Of a stretch of DNA of 64,000 nt, positions 41,850 through 51,088 are shown in pieces. Both the position numbers and the translations under genes were made by a program. The DNA comes from Bifidobacterium subtile. Lineage in GTDB: Bacteria; Actinomycetota; Actinomycetes; Actinomycetales; Bifidobacteriaceae. Under the pieces are notes generated by a model, which ran no database searches, was not told the DNA's origin, and worked only from the letters and a program-made list of their open reading frames with translations. How positions within the stretch are numbered: the first letter of the stretch is position 1; each line of letters starts with the position of its first letter. The stretch spans positions 1-64,000 of the forward strand of contig NZ_JGZR01000003.1 in NCBI RefSeq assembly GCF_000741775.1. Reading direction: 5' to 3'.

Positions 41850-41925
41850 GTCTTCCTCCCGATTCCGTTTACCTCAGTTCATCATCCTATCGCAAATGGC
41901 CTCGCCTCGTCCTATCGTGGAGGCC

Positions 41926-42354
41926 ATGTCGCGCGTACCTTGGCAAGCCCATGTCTACCGAAACCGTCACGGGCGGGGCCTCCGCACCCCTATGTTCGGC
42001 GTCCGTCTGCCTCGATACCGCACCAAAAGCGGACTCTTCGACGATATCGTGGCAGCGCAGATCAGGCGTCTGTCCGCAGCGTGGCCGCAGCTGGTCAAAC
42101 CCGTGCAATTCGCGGTCGAAGACGTGCCGCCCGTGCAGAGCGACGTATGGCAGGATGCGTCGAGCACGACATCGCGCGGCTTCCCCGCACAGCATGGCGT
42201 ACCCGCCAGAATCGTGCTGTATCGCATGCCCTTGCAGATGCAGGTGACCAATCGCATGGAGCTGCAATGGGCGATCCGCGACGAGCTGGTGTCGCAGATC
42301 GCCGAACTCTACGGCCGCCGCCCCGAGGAAATCGATCCCGACTGGGGCATGTAG
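41926..42354 (+). CDS. Metallopeptidase-family (PF06262-like) protein without HExxH
   Basis: 142 residues from ATG 41926 (TGGAGG upstream). The pattern FDDIVAAQIRRLSAAWPQLVKPVQFAVEDVPPVQ, ARIVLYRMPLQMQVTNRMELQWAIRDELVSQIAELYGRRPEEIDP matches a small family annotated as metallopeptidases. In the place of the zinc motif HExxH this protein has DELVSQ, so peptidase activity is doubtful; as I recall, actinobacterial homologues beside whiB2 also lack it. Its place in a block with a DUF5719 protein, GT2 protein and WhiB2-like regulator matches a conserved actinobacterial neighbourhood. Confidence 0.75.
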   Translation: MSRVPWQAHVYRNRHGRGLRTPMFGVRLPRYRTKSGLFDDIVAAQIRRLSAAWPQLVKPVQFAVEDVPPVQSDVWQDASSTTSRGFPAQHGVPARIVLYRMPLQMQVTNRMELQWAIRDELVSQIAELYGRRPEEIDPDWGM

Positions 42355-42382
42355 ACCCCGGCAGGAAAAACCGCCAGCCCCG

Positions 42383-43921
42383 TCAGCGTACGGTGAGCAG
42401 ATTCGGAACGGCGCGAACGCGCGCATGCCGAGGTTCGAGCGGTTGCGGACCCAGCCACGCCACGTCGGGAAGATCGGCATTGCGCACATCATCCTGCGAA
42501 AGCCTGACGCCCCATTGCAGGCCCGCGTTGTCGTCGAGCACGAACAGCCGGGCATTGTCGCCGTAATCCTTGGAGCCCAGCCGCGCCACGCCGTGCGCAT
42601 CGATCTTCAGGGCATTGTCGCCCACATGCCGGCCATCGGCGTCGTACGCGGTCAGCGTGGCCTTGCGCAGTCCATCGGAGGGATTGCCGACGATGATGTC
42701 GCCGCCAACCTTGTCGGGCAGCACGATAGCCGAGGAGGCAGCGGCGGGAACGGCGTTCACCAGCGCGAAATCCTCGCTGTCGTCATGTCCGGAGCCGGTG
42801 ATTTTCGCCGCGACCTGCAGCGCCGTATCCGAGGAGATCAACAGCGCGGAAGCACCCTTGGGCGCCTTTCCCAAGTCGATCGTGGAAACCTTGCCCGCAG
42901 TCAACTGGGCGGTGCGCGGCTTGCCGCGTCCCGAGCCGCCCATCCATGAGGCCTCAAACGTCGCATTCTCCTTGCTGAAGGCGAGCAACGCGACCGAATC
43001 CCCCGCACTGATGCCATCCAGCGTCGTCGTCTTCGTCGAGGAGCCCAGCGGCATGGCGAAATCCGAGCCCTTGGAGGTCAGCCCGTCCATATGCACGACA
43101 CGCACCACTGCGGCGATCGGCGCTTCCTGGCTCGACACCGTGACGAACAGCGCATCCTGATCGGGAGCGCCCGCAGCCAGATCGAGAGTCGACTGGCCGT
43201 AGGCTGCGACATTGAGCGTTCTGCCGGTCGACAGCGTCATGGTCCCGGTTTGCTTGGATCCCCAGACGTCGACGCGCAGCGAAGTCGCCTTGGCCGAGGG
43301 GTTGGCCACGACCAGCTGCTGCGTGGTGCCCGTGGCGGTATCAGGCAGCAGGAACGACTGCTTGAGACCTGTGGGCACGCAGGATGCAGCGGACATGCCT
43401 TTAAGATCCCCCTTCGTCGCCCATGCGGCGATTGCGGCCGCGCTGCCGGTGCCCGACTGCGCCTGCAACAGCCGCGTGTCCACGAGCCGAGCGCCGTGGT
43501 CCGCATCCCCTGCGGCGACCTTCACATCCGCCTGGCCCTGAGCGTCGGCGTCTTCAAGCGACGTCTCATCGCCCCCATCGGCGTTCAGCGGCCCGACGCT
43601 CGACTGGTAGACCGCGCCGAACGCCGCGTAGCGCGCAGCGGAAGCGATGTTGCCCTGCGAGACGTGGTATTCGCTGTCGCCATATGTGGCATCGTCCGAC
43701 AGCGCCATGCGCGCCGGACAGTACGAGGTGACCTGCCGCTGCGACACGTTATAGCCGCGCGATGATGCGGCCACGCCCGTGGAGTCCGTCCATTGCGGCG
43801 CAAGCTGGAACACGCTCAGCGCCGCGAACAGCGCAACCAGCAGCACTGTGGTGATCACGGCAAGTATGACGCGGCGAACCCGCCCGGCTCCGCGCGAAAT
43901 GCGTCGAGGTGCTTCGCTCAT
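42383..43921 (-). CDS. DUF5719-like secreted or membrane-anchored protein
   Basis: 512 residues from ATG 43921 with GGGAGGAAT upstream. One N-terminal transmembrane segment (VILAVITTVLLVALFAALSVFQ) after a basic start, then a long extracellular part of beta-rich repeats (QQLVVANPSAKATSLRVDVWG, GALFVTVSSQEAPIAAVVRV-like, DIIVGNPSDGLRKATLTAYD, ARLFVLDDNAGLQWGVRL). This is the DUF5719 layout in actinobacteria. Function unknown. The ATG overlaps the stop of the large glycosyltransferase gene (ATGA), so both are made together, suggesting that this protein helps or caps the sugar polymer machinery outside the membrane. Confidence 0.75.
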   Translation of the reverse strand: MSEAPRRISRGAGRVRRVILAVITTVLLVALFAALSVFQLAPQWTDSTGVAASSRGYNVSQRQVTSYCPARMALSDDATYGDSEYHVSQGNIASAARYAAFGAVYQSSVGPLNADGGDETSLEDADAQGQADVKVAAGDADHGARLVDTRLLQAQSGTGSAAAIAAWATKGDLKGMSAASCVPTGLKQSFLLPDTATGTTQQLVVANPSAKATSLRVDVWGSKQTGTMTLSTGRTLNVAAYGQSTLDLAAGAPDQDALFVTVSSQEAPIAAVVRVVHMDGLTSKGSDFAMPLGSSTKTTTLDGISAGDSVALLAFSKENATFEASWMGGSGRGKPRTAQLTAGKVSTIDLGKAPKGASALLISSDTALQVAAKITGSGHDDSEDFALVNAVPAAASSAIVLPDKVGGDIIVGNPSDGLRKATLTAYDADGRHVGDNALKIDAHGVARLGSKDYGDNARLFVLDDNAGLQWGVRLSQDDVRNADLPDVAWLGPQPLEPRHARVRAVPNLLTVR

Positions 43922-46900
43922 GATTCCTCCCTGACCTCCCTGAGACGCCTGTCCGGCCGCGGCACGGCGACCAGGCAGTACAGCGCCAGCAGCAGACCGG
44001 CGCTCCATAGCCAGGCGCGTCGCCACACACTGCCTTCGATCGTCTGCTGCCGTGTCATATCAATGCCTTGGGATTGCGGTCCGAGCGCAGTGAGTCGGTA
44101 GTAGGCCCCTGAGGCATTGGACACCACGGCCTGCACGCCGTCAGAAGCGGTGATATGGGTGATAAGCGCCTCGCTCAGGCGGCTCTGGCTGCCGCCTTCG
44201 CCTGTGGCGACATAGATGCCGCCGAAGCCGAGCCGTCCGATGCGCGCGATTGCATCGCTGTCCATGTCGGCCAGCAGTCTCGCGCTCATTTCGCAAAGCG
44301 TTTCATCGTCGCCGTTGCTCACCCCTGAGACGACCTGCGTGCGCTGCGCTGCCGAGGAGTCGATGAGATCGCCTCGGCCGGTGCGTGCAACGCTGTACGA
44401 CACGCTCGCCGCTGAGTCGACGTGCAATGCGAGGATGCGATGCCCCTCGCCTTTGCTCAGGTAATCGACGGCGACCGCTGGAAGACCCCCGTTGCTCACC
44501 GCCACCTGATGCGCGTTCGAGCTCGTCACGCCCAATCCAAGCCATAGCGCCGAGCCGAGGGCGAGCAGCCCGACAAGCACGGCGCGCCCCACGCGTATGG
44601 GCAACGCGATGGCCGACGCACTGCCAACAGCAGCCCGGCTGCTCGCCGCCGCCTGCGGCAGGAGTTCATAATGCTTGACGGCTCCCCCGGCCACCTGGCA
44701 GGCGCAGCACAGCACAGCGAACAGCGCCAATACGAATCCCGGCGTCACCGAACCCGCCACGGGACCATCGGCGTCCACCGCGACGACGACCCGCGACGAG
44801 ACCAGTCCCAAAGCGATGCCGAAGACTGCGACCACCCACATCATGCGCGAGACGCGCAGCGCGAACGGCAGAAACAGCGCGACGACCGCCAGCGCCACCA
44901 GCACAGCCAGCACGATGAGACCGGCTACGCCCAGCCAAGTCTCCCAGCCTCGCATGGTTTCACCGGCCAGCGACACGCCAAAAGCCGAAGATGCCATATC
45001 GGCAAAATCCATCGCCCGCGGATGCCCGTTCGCCGCAGAGGATGGCAGCATGATATCGCCGAACAGCTGACGCCAGAAGCCCTGTCGGATATATCGCGCC
45101 GCATTGACCAGCGTCGGCGCGACCACGAAAGCGGCGGGCAGCGGAATAAGCAGCAGCATGGAGCGATGCCTCGGCATGAGCACGAGAAACACGAGGAATG
45201 CCAGGATCAGCGCCAGCAGCAGCTGCGGCTCGGCTGCCACCACGGGAATGAAGCACAGCGCGGAGCATGCGGCGGCTTGTGCCGAGGAATGCGGTTTCAC
45301 CGGCTCTTCAGTGCGGTACACGCCCACGGCCCGGAAGACGAAGGCGAAGGCCGCAGGCAGGAACATCATCACCGTCAGCATCGCCAGATCGGCGCTGCCG
45401 TAGAATCCCAAAGCCAGCGCAGCCGCGAACCACAGCAGTCCGGAGACCACTCGGACCGCGTCGGAACGCGTGAAGACTCCCGCCAAGGCCCAGAATGACA
45501 ACGCGCTTATCGGAGCGGAGGCAAAGAACAGCAAGGAAAGCGCCGGCGCGGCATGGCCCAGCGTCGCCAGCGAAGTCAGCAGCCAGACCAGCAGCCATGG
45601 CGCGGGAGGCGCGGGCACCCCGGTCGAAGCGCCGAACACCCATGGCGTCGTGGCGGACTGGACGAGCTGAAGGAATCCGGCCTGCGTAGGCACGAGATGC
45701 GGCGAATACAGCGACCCGCCGGATACCGCTGCACGTAGCACATCCCAGTACAGCACGGCGATCAGCGCGAAAGCGGCGAATGCCATCGCCCCCGCCGCGC
45801 CGAATCGCGCCAGCGCACGCCGCCGCAGATGATTCTTGGCCAACGAGCTGAGCAGCACGGTGCGCCGCTGGCTTTCCAGCGCCTCGCGTCGCTGCCGCCA
45901 CTGCGCCAGCTGATGGCGGTCGGCCGTCAGCGTCGGCAGCCTCTTCAGCGTCGTGGCGCTCTGGCGCCTCACTCTGCCCCGCGCCTTGAAAGCCGCCGGC
46001 ATATCGGCAAGCGCATACCACGGCAGCCGCAGCGCACACCATGCCTCATAGGGTCTTTTGCCGAAAAGATGGCGGACGGCCAGGCCCAGCACTCGAATCA
46101 GGCTCCACAGCCATAGCAGCGGCCACCAGGCGCGGTGCACATCCGTGTAAAGGTAGCGCTGATCGGCGCGCAGCACCGACATGGCGGTGTTCTGCGGGTA
46201 GCGCTCGTCAACGGGCTTGCCCTCCTGCGTGCGAATCCCTTCGAAGCGCACCCTCCGATGGGCGATGCGCGCGGAAGGAACCACCACGACGCGCGAACCT
46301 CCAAGACAGATGCGCCGGGAGAAATCAGCGGATTCGCCGTAGGTGCCGAACCACGGATCCACGCCATTGAGCATGTGCATCGTCCGCATCGGCACCAGGG
46401 CTCCAGCAAGGGAAACCGCGAAGACGTCCTGTCTGCCGTCGTACTGCTCCTGATCCGGCTCACCGTCCACAACGAGGCTTTCGACGCGATGCCTGCCGGC
46501 ATAGGCGCCTACGTCGTGCAGATTTTCGGCCTGCCAGTCCAGCTGTTTGGCCCCGAGCAAGGCCGCCGTTGGCGCGTTGCGCCATGTTTCAAGCAGATTC
46601 TCTAGGCAGTGCGCGTCGGCTGGGCGTGAATCGTCGTGCAGCATCCACACGCCGCGCAGACTATTGCCCAGATGGGCATAGTCCAGGGCCTTGGACACCG
46701 CGTCGCCGAATGAGGAGGCATCGTCGACCCCGACCAGCCGCACGCTGACCGTTTTCGCCTCCGGCACTTGGCTGGCCAGCCCTGCGGGCGTGGGAATAAC
46801 CTCGAATTGCGACTGCATGGGCTCCTTCACCCGATCCGCGCAGTCGGCGACGACGATGACCTGGGGCAGTATGCTTTGGGTCAGCACCGCGCCCATTGTG

Positions 46901-47040
46901 GCCTCGAAAAAGCGCATATCCTGCTCGACGGCGATGACTGCCGCCACGCCGGGCTCCACATCCTGGCGATGCGAATAGGGACGAGCCGCGATGACCCGAG
47001 CCAACACCTGTTGGATATCGACGTTGCCTGTTGCGTTCAT
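43918..47040 (-). CDS. Large membrane GT2-type glycosyltransferase
   Basis: About 1040 residues from ATG 47040. Residues 25-300 form a GT2-like catalytic domain (VAAVIAVEQDMRFFEATMGAVLTQ, MLHDDSRPADAHCLENLL as the DxD-type site, PWFGTYGESADFSRRICLGGSRVVVVPSARIAHRR). A basic linker follows, then from about residue 410 a dozen or more membrane helices and a final extracellular portion with one last helix (WLWSAGLLLALYCLVAV). Likely builds a cell-surface polysaccharide or lipid-linked sugar. Upstream lies the WhiB2-like gene, downstream the DUF5719 gene. No ribosome binding site is obvious; the message may be leaderless. Confidence 0.85.
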   Translation of the reverse strand: MNATGNVDIQQVLARVIAARPYSHRQDVEPGVAAVIAVEQDMRFFEATMGAVLTQSILPQVIVVADCADRVKEPMQSQFEVIPTPAGLASQVPEAKTVSVRLVGVDDASSFGDAVSKALDYAHLGNSLRGVWMLHDDSRPADAHCLENLLETWRNAPTAALLGAKQLDWQAENLHDVGAYAGRHRVESLVVDGEPDQEQYDGRQDVFAVSLAGALVPMRTMHMLNGVDPWFGTYGESADFSRRICLGGSRVVVVPSARIAHRRVRFEGIRTQEGKPVDERYPQNTAMSVLRADQRYLYTDVHRAWWPLLWLWSLIRVLGLAVRHLFGKRPYEAWCALRLPWYALADMPAAFKARGRVRRQSATTLKRLPTLTADRHQLAQWRQRREALESQRRTVLLSSLAKNHLRRRALARFGAAGAMAFAAFALIAVLYWDVLRAAVSGGSLYSPHLVPTQAGFLQLVQSATTPWVFGASTGVPAPPAPWLLVWLLTSLATLGHAAPALSLLFFASAPISALSFWALAGVFTRSDAVRVVSGLLWFAAALALGFYGSADLAMLTVMMFLPAAFAFVFRAVGVYRTEEPVKPHSSAQAAACSALCFIPVVAAEPQLLLALILAFLVFLVLMPRHRSMLLLIPLPAAFVVAPTLVNAARYIRQGFWRQLFGDIMLPSSAANGHPRAMDFADMASSAFGVSLAGETMRGWETWLGVAGLIVLAVLVALAVVALFLPFALRVSRMMWVVAVFGIALGLVSSRVVVAVDADGPVAGSVTPGFVLALFAVLCCACQVAGGAVKHYELLPQAAASSRAAVGSASAIALPIRVGRAVLVGLLALGSALWLGLGVTSSNAHQVAVSNGGLPAVAVDYLSKGEGHRILALHVDSAASVSYSVARTGRGDLIDSSAAQRTQVVSGVSNGDDETLCEMSARLLADMDSDAIARIGRLGFGGIYVATGEGGSQSRLSEALITHITASDGVQAVVSNASGAYYRLTALGPQSQGIDMTRQQTIEGSVWRRAWLWSAGLLLALYCLVAVPRPDRRLREVREES

Positions 47041-47072
47041 ACGTCCAGTGTACGCAGGCTTGCGATCGCGCT

Positions 47073-47378
47073 TCAGGCCCGCCTCCTGCGTTCTTTCTTG
47101 TAGCGTCGGCGCTCCCGCTCGCTCATGCCGCCCCATATGCCAAACCGTTCGTCGTGCTCAAGCGCCCATTGGAGACATTGCTCGCGCACTTCGCATTGCT
47201 CGCAGACGCGCTTGGCATCCCGTGTGGAACCGCCTTTTTCGGGGAAGAAGGCCTCAGGGTCCGTTTGCGAGCACAGCGCCCGATGCTGCCATGACAGATC
47301 CTCGTCCGGGCGGAACAATCCCCATAGCGCGCCCTTGGTCTGCGGTCCCTCCTCGGAATCATCGATGACACCCCACAT
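47073..47378 (-). CDS. WhiB-family iron-sulfur regulator (WhiB2-like)
   Basis: 101 residues. Four cysteines for a 4Fe-4S cluster: RALCSQ near residue 36 and RVCEQCEVREQC with CxxC and CxxxxxC spacing near 59-68. The G[VI]WGG turn is GIWGGMSERERRRYKKERRRRA, ending in a basic DNA-binding tail. WhiB2/WhmD is linked to septation in mycobacteria and streptomycetes. It is divergent from the first LCP gene and sits just before the large glycosyltransferase gene on the same strand. Confidence 0.92.
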   Translation of the reverse strand: MWGVIDDSEEGPQTKGALWGLFRPDEDLSWQHRALCSQTDPEAFFPEKGGSTRDAKRVCEQCEVREQCLQWALEHDERFGIWGGMSERERRRYKKERRRRA

Positions 47379-47745
47379 GTCGTATCCTGCCTACGCTTGA
47401 ATTCATGTCAGTTGTGCTAAATTACACACGTGCGACTTGGGCCTTGTCAAGTCTTATGCGTGTCAATACAGCGTTTTCACAGACTTTGTGATAATGAGCT
47501 CTAGCAATAATCGGCGCTCGTCTGTCGGTCTGCCCGCGTTGCAGCTGTCGCGCGTACATGGATTCGCCGCACAACCTCCGCAACCGCTGCTCATTCAGGC
47601 GCGGATTTCGTAAACGTATGGCCTTGGAAGCACGCGTTCTCAGTTTTTTTCAAGCTAGTGACATAGAATCTAGGGGTTCAAGTACTCACAGGCTCTCGGC
47701 TGGAACATGCACAACGCATATGCCGGACGGCAGGAAGGCAACAGC
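47379..47745. other. Divergent promoter region
   Basis: 367 bases between the WhiB2-like gene (minus) and the first LCP gene (plus). AT-rich parts at 47425-47515 and 47645-47690 could contain promoters for both. No hairpin or RNA gene seen. Confidence 0.4.
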
Positions 47746-49140
47746 GTGACTTCTCATCGCAGCGATGACCGACTCCCCGATCTGCATGGCTGGCGCGATA
47801 CGCGTCCACGTCACAGCCCCGGATATCGCGTGCGGCGCACGGCGCTCAGCATGGCGGCCACCGTGATCGTGACGGCTCTGGTGTTTCTCACGGCGGCCAT
47901 CGCCCCAGCTGTCATCGACCTTGGCCACCAGTACAACGTGATACCGGTGCTCCCCCAGCCCAGCGGGAAGTCCGCCGAACCGATCGATCCGAATGCGGGC
48001 AAACCGATATCCTTCCTTCTGCTTGGCCAGGACACGCGCGACGGATCAGGCAATGAGGCCTTGAGCGGCGGCACCGCAGCCGACGCGGGCAGCCACAACG
48101 CCGACACTTCGATGGTGGTGCAGATCAGCGCGGATCGCTCCTACATCAATCTGGTTTCAATTCCGCGCGACTCGTTGGTGGATGTCCCCAGCTGCCAGAC
48201 TCCAAAAGGCACGATTCCAGCGCAGTATGGCGTGATGTTCAATTCCATCTTCTCCACCGCTTGGGATGCGGGCGACGGGCTCCCGTCCGCGGCCAGCTGC
48301 ACGCTCAACGCGGTCAACGCGCTCACCGGACTGGATCTGCAGCAGTTCGTCATCGTCGATTTCCAAGGACTGAAGGACATGATCGATGCGGTCGGCGGCG
48401 TTGACGTGTGCGTGCCGGTCGATACGCAAGATTCCTTCACCGAATTGGATCTGAAAAAGGGCCTGCAGCACCTCGACGGCCTGCACGCCACAATGTATGC
48501 CCGCATGCGGCACGGCACGGGGACCGACGGCACCGACGTCATGCGCACGACGCGGCAGCAGTATCTGGTCAAGCAGCTGATGAACGAGGCGCTGAGCAAA
48601 AATCTCTTCACGCAGACCGGCCAGCTCTATCAGCTGGCAAAAGCGGCGTTGGGTTCCCTGAACTTCAGCAGCGGGCTTGGCAGCATCTCCACATTGGTCG
48701 GCTTGGCAATCAGCCTGAGGAACTTGGATCCCTCGCATTTCTATGCACAGACCATCCCTGTCGCCGAGGCCCCCAGCGATCCCAACCGCAGGGTGTGGAC
48801 CGCCGACGCCGACGCGGTGTGGGCCAAACTGCGCAACCATCAGCCCTTGACTCTGGCGGCTGCAAGCAGCAGCACCCCTTCGGCGACGCCAAGCGAATCG
48901 CCCAGCGCCACTGACGAGCAAACCACCGCGACGGACGGCACGACGCAAAGCCCGGCACCGACTCCGGATCCGAAGACCGGGCTGATCACCGAGTCGGACG
49001 GCACGCTGATCGATCCGAACACCGGCGGCATCGTCAACCCTGAAGACGGCACGATCACCGATCCGAATACCAGCGAATACCTCGGTATCGCGGACCGTTA
49101 TCTCAACTCCACGGTATGTGCCGTTCCTGCGCAGAAGTGA
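47746..49140 (+). CDS. LytR-CpsA-Psr (LCP) family cell-wall glycopolymer ligase
   Basis: About 464 residues from GTG 47746, which follows AGGAAGG by seven bases (ATG 47707 is an alternative). One N-terminal membrane anchor (SMAATVIVTALVFLTAAIAPAVI), then the extracellular LCP domain: FLLLGQDTRDG, NADTSMVVQISADRSYINLVSIPRDSLVDVP with the conserved Arg, DFQGLKDMIDAVGGVDVCVPV, LHATMYARMRHGTGTDGTDVMRTTRQQYL. LCP enzymes attach lipid-linked glycopolymers to peptidoglycan. The C-terminal 100 residues are low complexity (STPSATPSESPSATDEQTT). A second LCP gene follows after 67 bases. Confidence 0.9.
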   Translation: MTSHRSDDRLPDLHGWRDTRPRHSPGYRVRRTALSMAATVIVTALVFLTAAIAPAVIDLGHQYNVIPVLPQPSGKSAEPIDPNAGKPISFLLLGQDTRDGSGNEALSGGTAADAGSHNADTSMVVQISADRSYINLVSIPRDSLVDVPSCQTPKGTIPAQYGVMFNSIFSTAWDAGDGLPSAASCTLNAVNALTGLDLQQFVIVDFQGLKDMIDAVGGVDVCVPVDTQDSFTELDLKKGLQHLDGLHATMYARMRHGTGTDGTDVMRTTRQQYLVKQLMNEALSKNLFTQTGQLYQLAKAALGSLNFSSGLGSISTLVGLAISLRNLDPSHFYAQTIPVAEAPSDPNRRVWTADADAVWAKLRNHQPLTLAAASSSTPSATPSESPSATDEQTTATDGTTQSPAPTPDPKTGLITESDGTLIDPNTGGIVNPEDGTITDPNTSEYLGIADRYLNSTVCAVPAQK

Positions 49141-49207
49141 GGCGAGACGCGCGAGAAGGTAAACCAGCCGAGTAGAAGTGGAACGGACTCGCGCATTGGA
49201 GGGGAAT

Positions 49208-50788
49208 ATGAGCCAGGAAACGGACGGAACGAACACGCCGGCTACACCGCCGAGCTTCGTTCCCGCTGCCACGCGCAAGCGCCGCTCGCCCCAGGATATG
49301 CCGCCAGCCAAGGAGCCCAGAGGCTCTCGGGAGTCGTCGGCATCGGTTCCCGAAGCAGGCGAGCCTGCGCGTTTCACTCCTCAGGCCAAGCGCCGGTCGT
49401 CCTCCTCGAAGCGTTCCGCTCAACAGGCTTCGCATTCCTCTCGACAGTCGTCACGGCAGACGCCGGATAAATCGTCGCAGCAGCTGCCGCATCAGACTTC
49501 GCCGCGTCATGACGACGCGCATGCGGCCCCGTCGGCGCCAAGTTTTCAGCCTGCACGCTCTTCGCGCACCGTGTCGCACGCTCCTTACCCACAGACTCCG
49601 CGCACGGCCCGACGTTCCGCAGGTTCTACGAGTCAAGCCGGATCGGCGGCTCAGCAAGCGTCATCGAGATCAGGGGCACGGCGCCCAGAGGCGCTGGATT
49701 CGGGATTGCGGGATGTCGGAGCACGCTCTTCGAGGCCCGGAAAGCATGGCGAAGCGCGCAATTCCACGCCATCGCCACATATCGCCGGAAGGTTGGGAAG
49801 CGTGGGTTCCGCACAGGCAGACGTGGTCCGCACACGGCCTCATCGCGGCCTTCGCCGACTGTTCATCGCCCTCGCGATAATCGTCGCCTTGCTGATTCTG
49901 GCGCTGTTCGGCACCTGGAACTGGGTCGACCGACAGCTCAACAAATCCGATTGGGTCACCAACCACGCCGACACGACAGGGGAGACCTGGCTGATCCTGG
50001 GATCCGACAAGCGCGACGGCACTACTGGCGATGACGGCACCGTGGGATTCCGCACCGATACCATCCTCGTGCTCACCAAGCCCAAATCCGGTCCCAGCTC
50101 GTTGATCTCCATCCCGCGCGATTCCCTCGTGAACGTCGGCGAGGACTACATGAAGATCAACGCGGTTGCGCAGGCCGCCGGCCAGAAGGCGCTGGTCTCG
50201 CAGGTCGAAGATATCACGGCCCAGCATGTCGACCATGTGGCGCTGATCCAATTCGGCGGACTCAAGGGAATCGTCGACGCTCTGGGCGGGGTGCGGCTGT
50301 GCTACGACCAGACGGTTAACGACGTGGACTCCGGGCTGAACTGGCAATCAGGCTGTCATGTTGCCGATGGGAGCACCGCGCTGGCATTCTCGCGCATGCG
50401 CTATTCGGATCCCCAGGGCGACTTCGGGCGGGCTTCGCGCCAGCGTCAGGTCATCGGGGCGATCATCAGCAAAGCGGCGAACCGCTCCACGCTCACCAAT
50501 CTGGGCAAGCTGAACAAGGTCGCCACGGCAGCGCTCAAATCCATCACCGTAGACCAGAGTGCCAGCCCCTACACCTTGCTGCAGATGGCGCTGGCGTTCC
50601 GCTCGGCCACCGGCGCGAAAGGCATCAACGGAAGCGTGTACTGGAGCGATCCGGATTATTACGTCGACGGCGTCGGCTCTTCGGTGCTGCTCGACGACGC
50701 GAAGAACCATGCGCTGTTCAACGAACTCGCGCAGGGCACGCATGCGCCCGGCACTGTGGGCACATTGGCTGAAACGTTCCAGCAGTAG
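49208..50788 (+). CDS. LytR-CpsA-Psr (LCP) family protein with long Ser/Arg-rich N-terminus
   Basis: About 526 residues from ATG 49208 (GGAGGGG upstream). The first 200 residues are a cytoplasmic low-complexity region rich in Ser, Arg, Gln and Ala. A transmembrane helix (LFIALAIIVALLILALFGTW) follows, then an LCP domain: WLILGSDKRDG, FRTDTILVLTKPKSGPSSLISIPRDSLVNVG, IQFGGLKGIVDALGGVRLCYD, LAFSRMRYSDPQGDFGRASRQRQVI. Same predicted chemistry as the previous gene; the large positively charged tail could be a regulatory or localisation segment. A hairpin at 50892-50910 may end the pair. Confidence 0.9.
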   Translation: MSQETDGTNTPATPPSFVPAATRKRRSPQDMPPAKEPRGSRESSASVPEAGEPARFTPQAKRRSSSSKRSAQQASHSSRQSSRQTPDKSSQQLPHQTSPRHDDAHAAPSAPSFQPARSSRTVSHAPYPQTPRTARRSAGSTSQAGSAAQQASSRSGARRPEALDSGLRDVGARSSRPGKHGEARNSTPSPHIAGRLGSVGSAQADVVRTRPHRGLRRLFIALAIIVALLILALFGTWNWVDRQLNKSDWVTNHADTTGETWLILGSDKRDGTTGDDGTVGFRTDTILVLTKPKSGPSSLISIPRDSLVNVGEDYMKINAVAQAAGQKALVSQVEDITAQHVDHVALIQFGGLKGIVDALGGVRLCYDQTVNDVDSGLNWQSGCHVADGSTALAFSRMRYSDPQGDFGRASRQRQVIGAIISKAANRSTLTNLGKLNKVATAALKSITVDQSASPYTLLQMALAFRSATGAKGINGSVYWSDPDYYVDGVGSSVLLDDAKNHALFNELAQGTHAPGTVGTLAETFQQ

Positions 50789-51088
50789 GCCTGGCCGCAT
50801 CGGTGTCGGCGTGGCGCTGACTGGACGAAGGCATGAAGATCCGCGGTCAGGGGCATTCCCGCGTCTCCATACGGCTGATGCAGCGTGATATGCCCGCGGC
50901 ATTCGCGGGCGAGACTTTTGCGGCAATAGCCCTTGGATGAGCCACATTTGCTTGCCGCAAGAATTCTTCATCGCCCTGACAAACCTCAAAAGGGCGAGAT
51001 ACAGCGCGACACGCCGACACCCCAAGCCTTCGACCACATCCCCCGGAACCGCTTGCGCCGCAGCTGCGCCTGCCTTCACACTGAAGAC
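50789..51088. other. Intergenic stretch after the LCP genes
   Basis: 300 bases. Holds the small hairpin GCCCGCG/CGCGGGC at 50892-50910, followed by a short T-run, which fits a terminator for the LCP pair. No gene seen in the rest. Confidence 0.5.
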
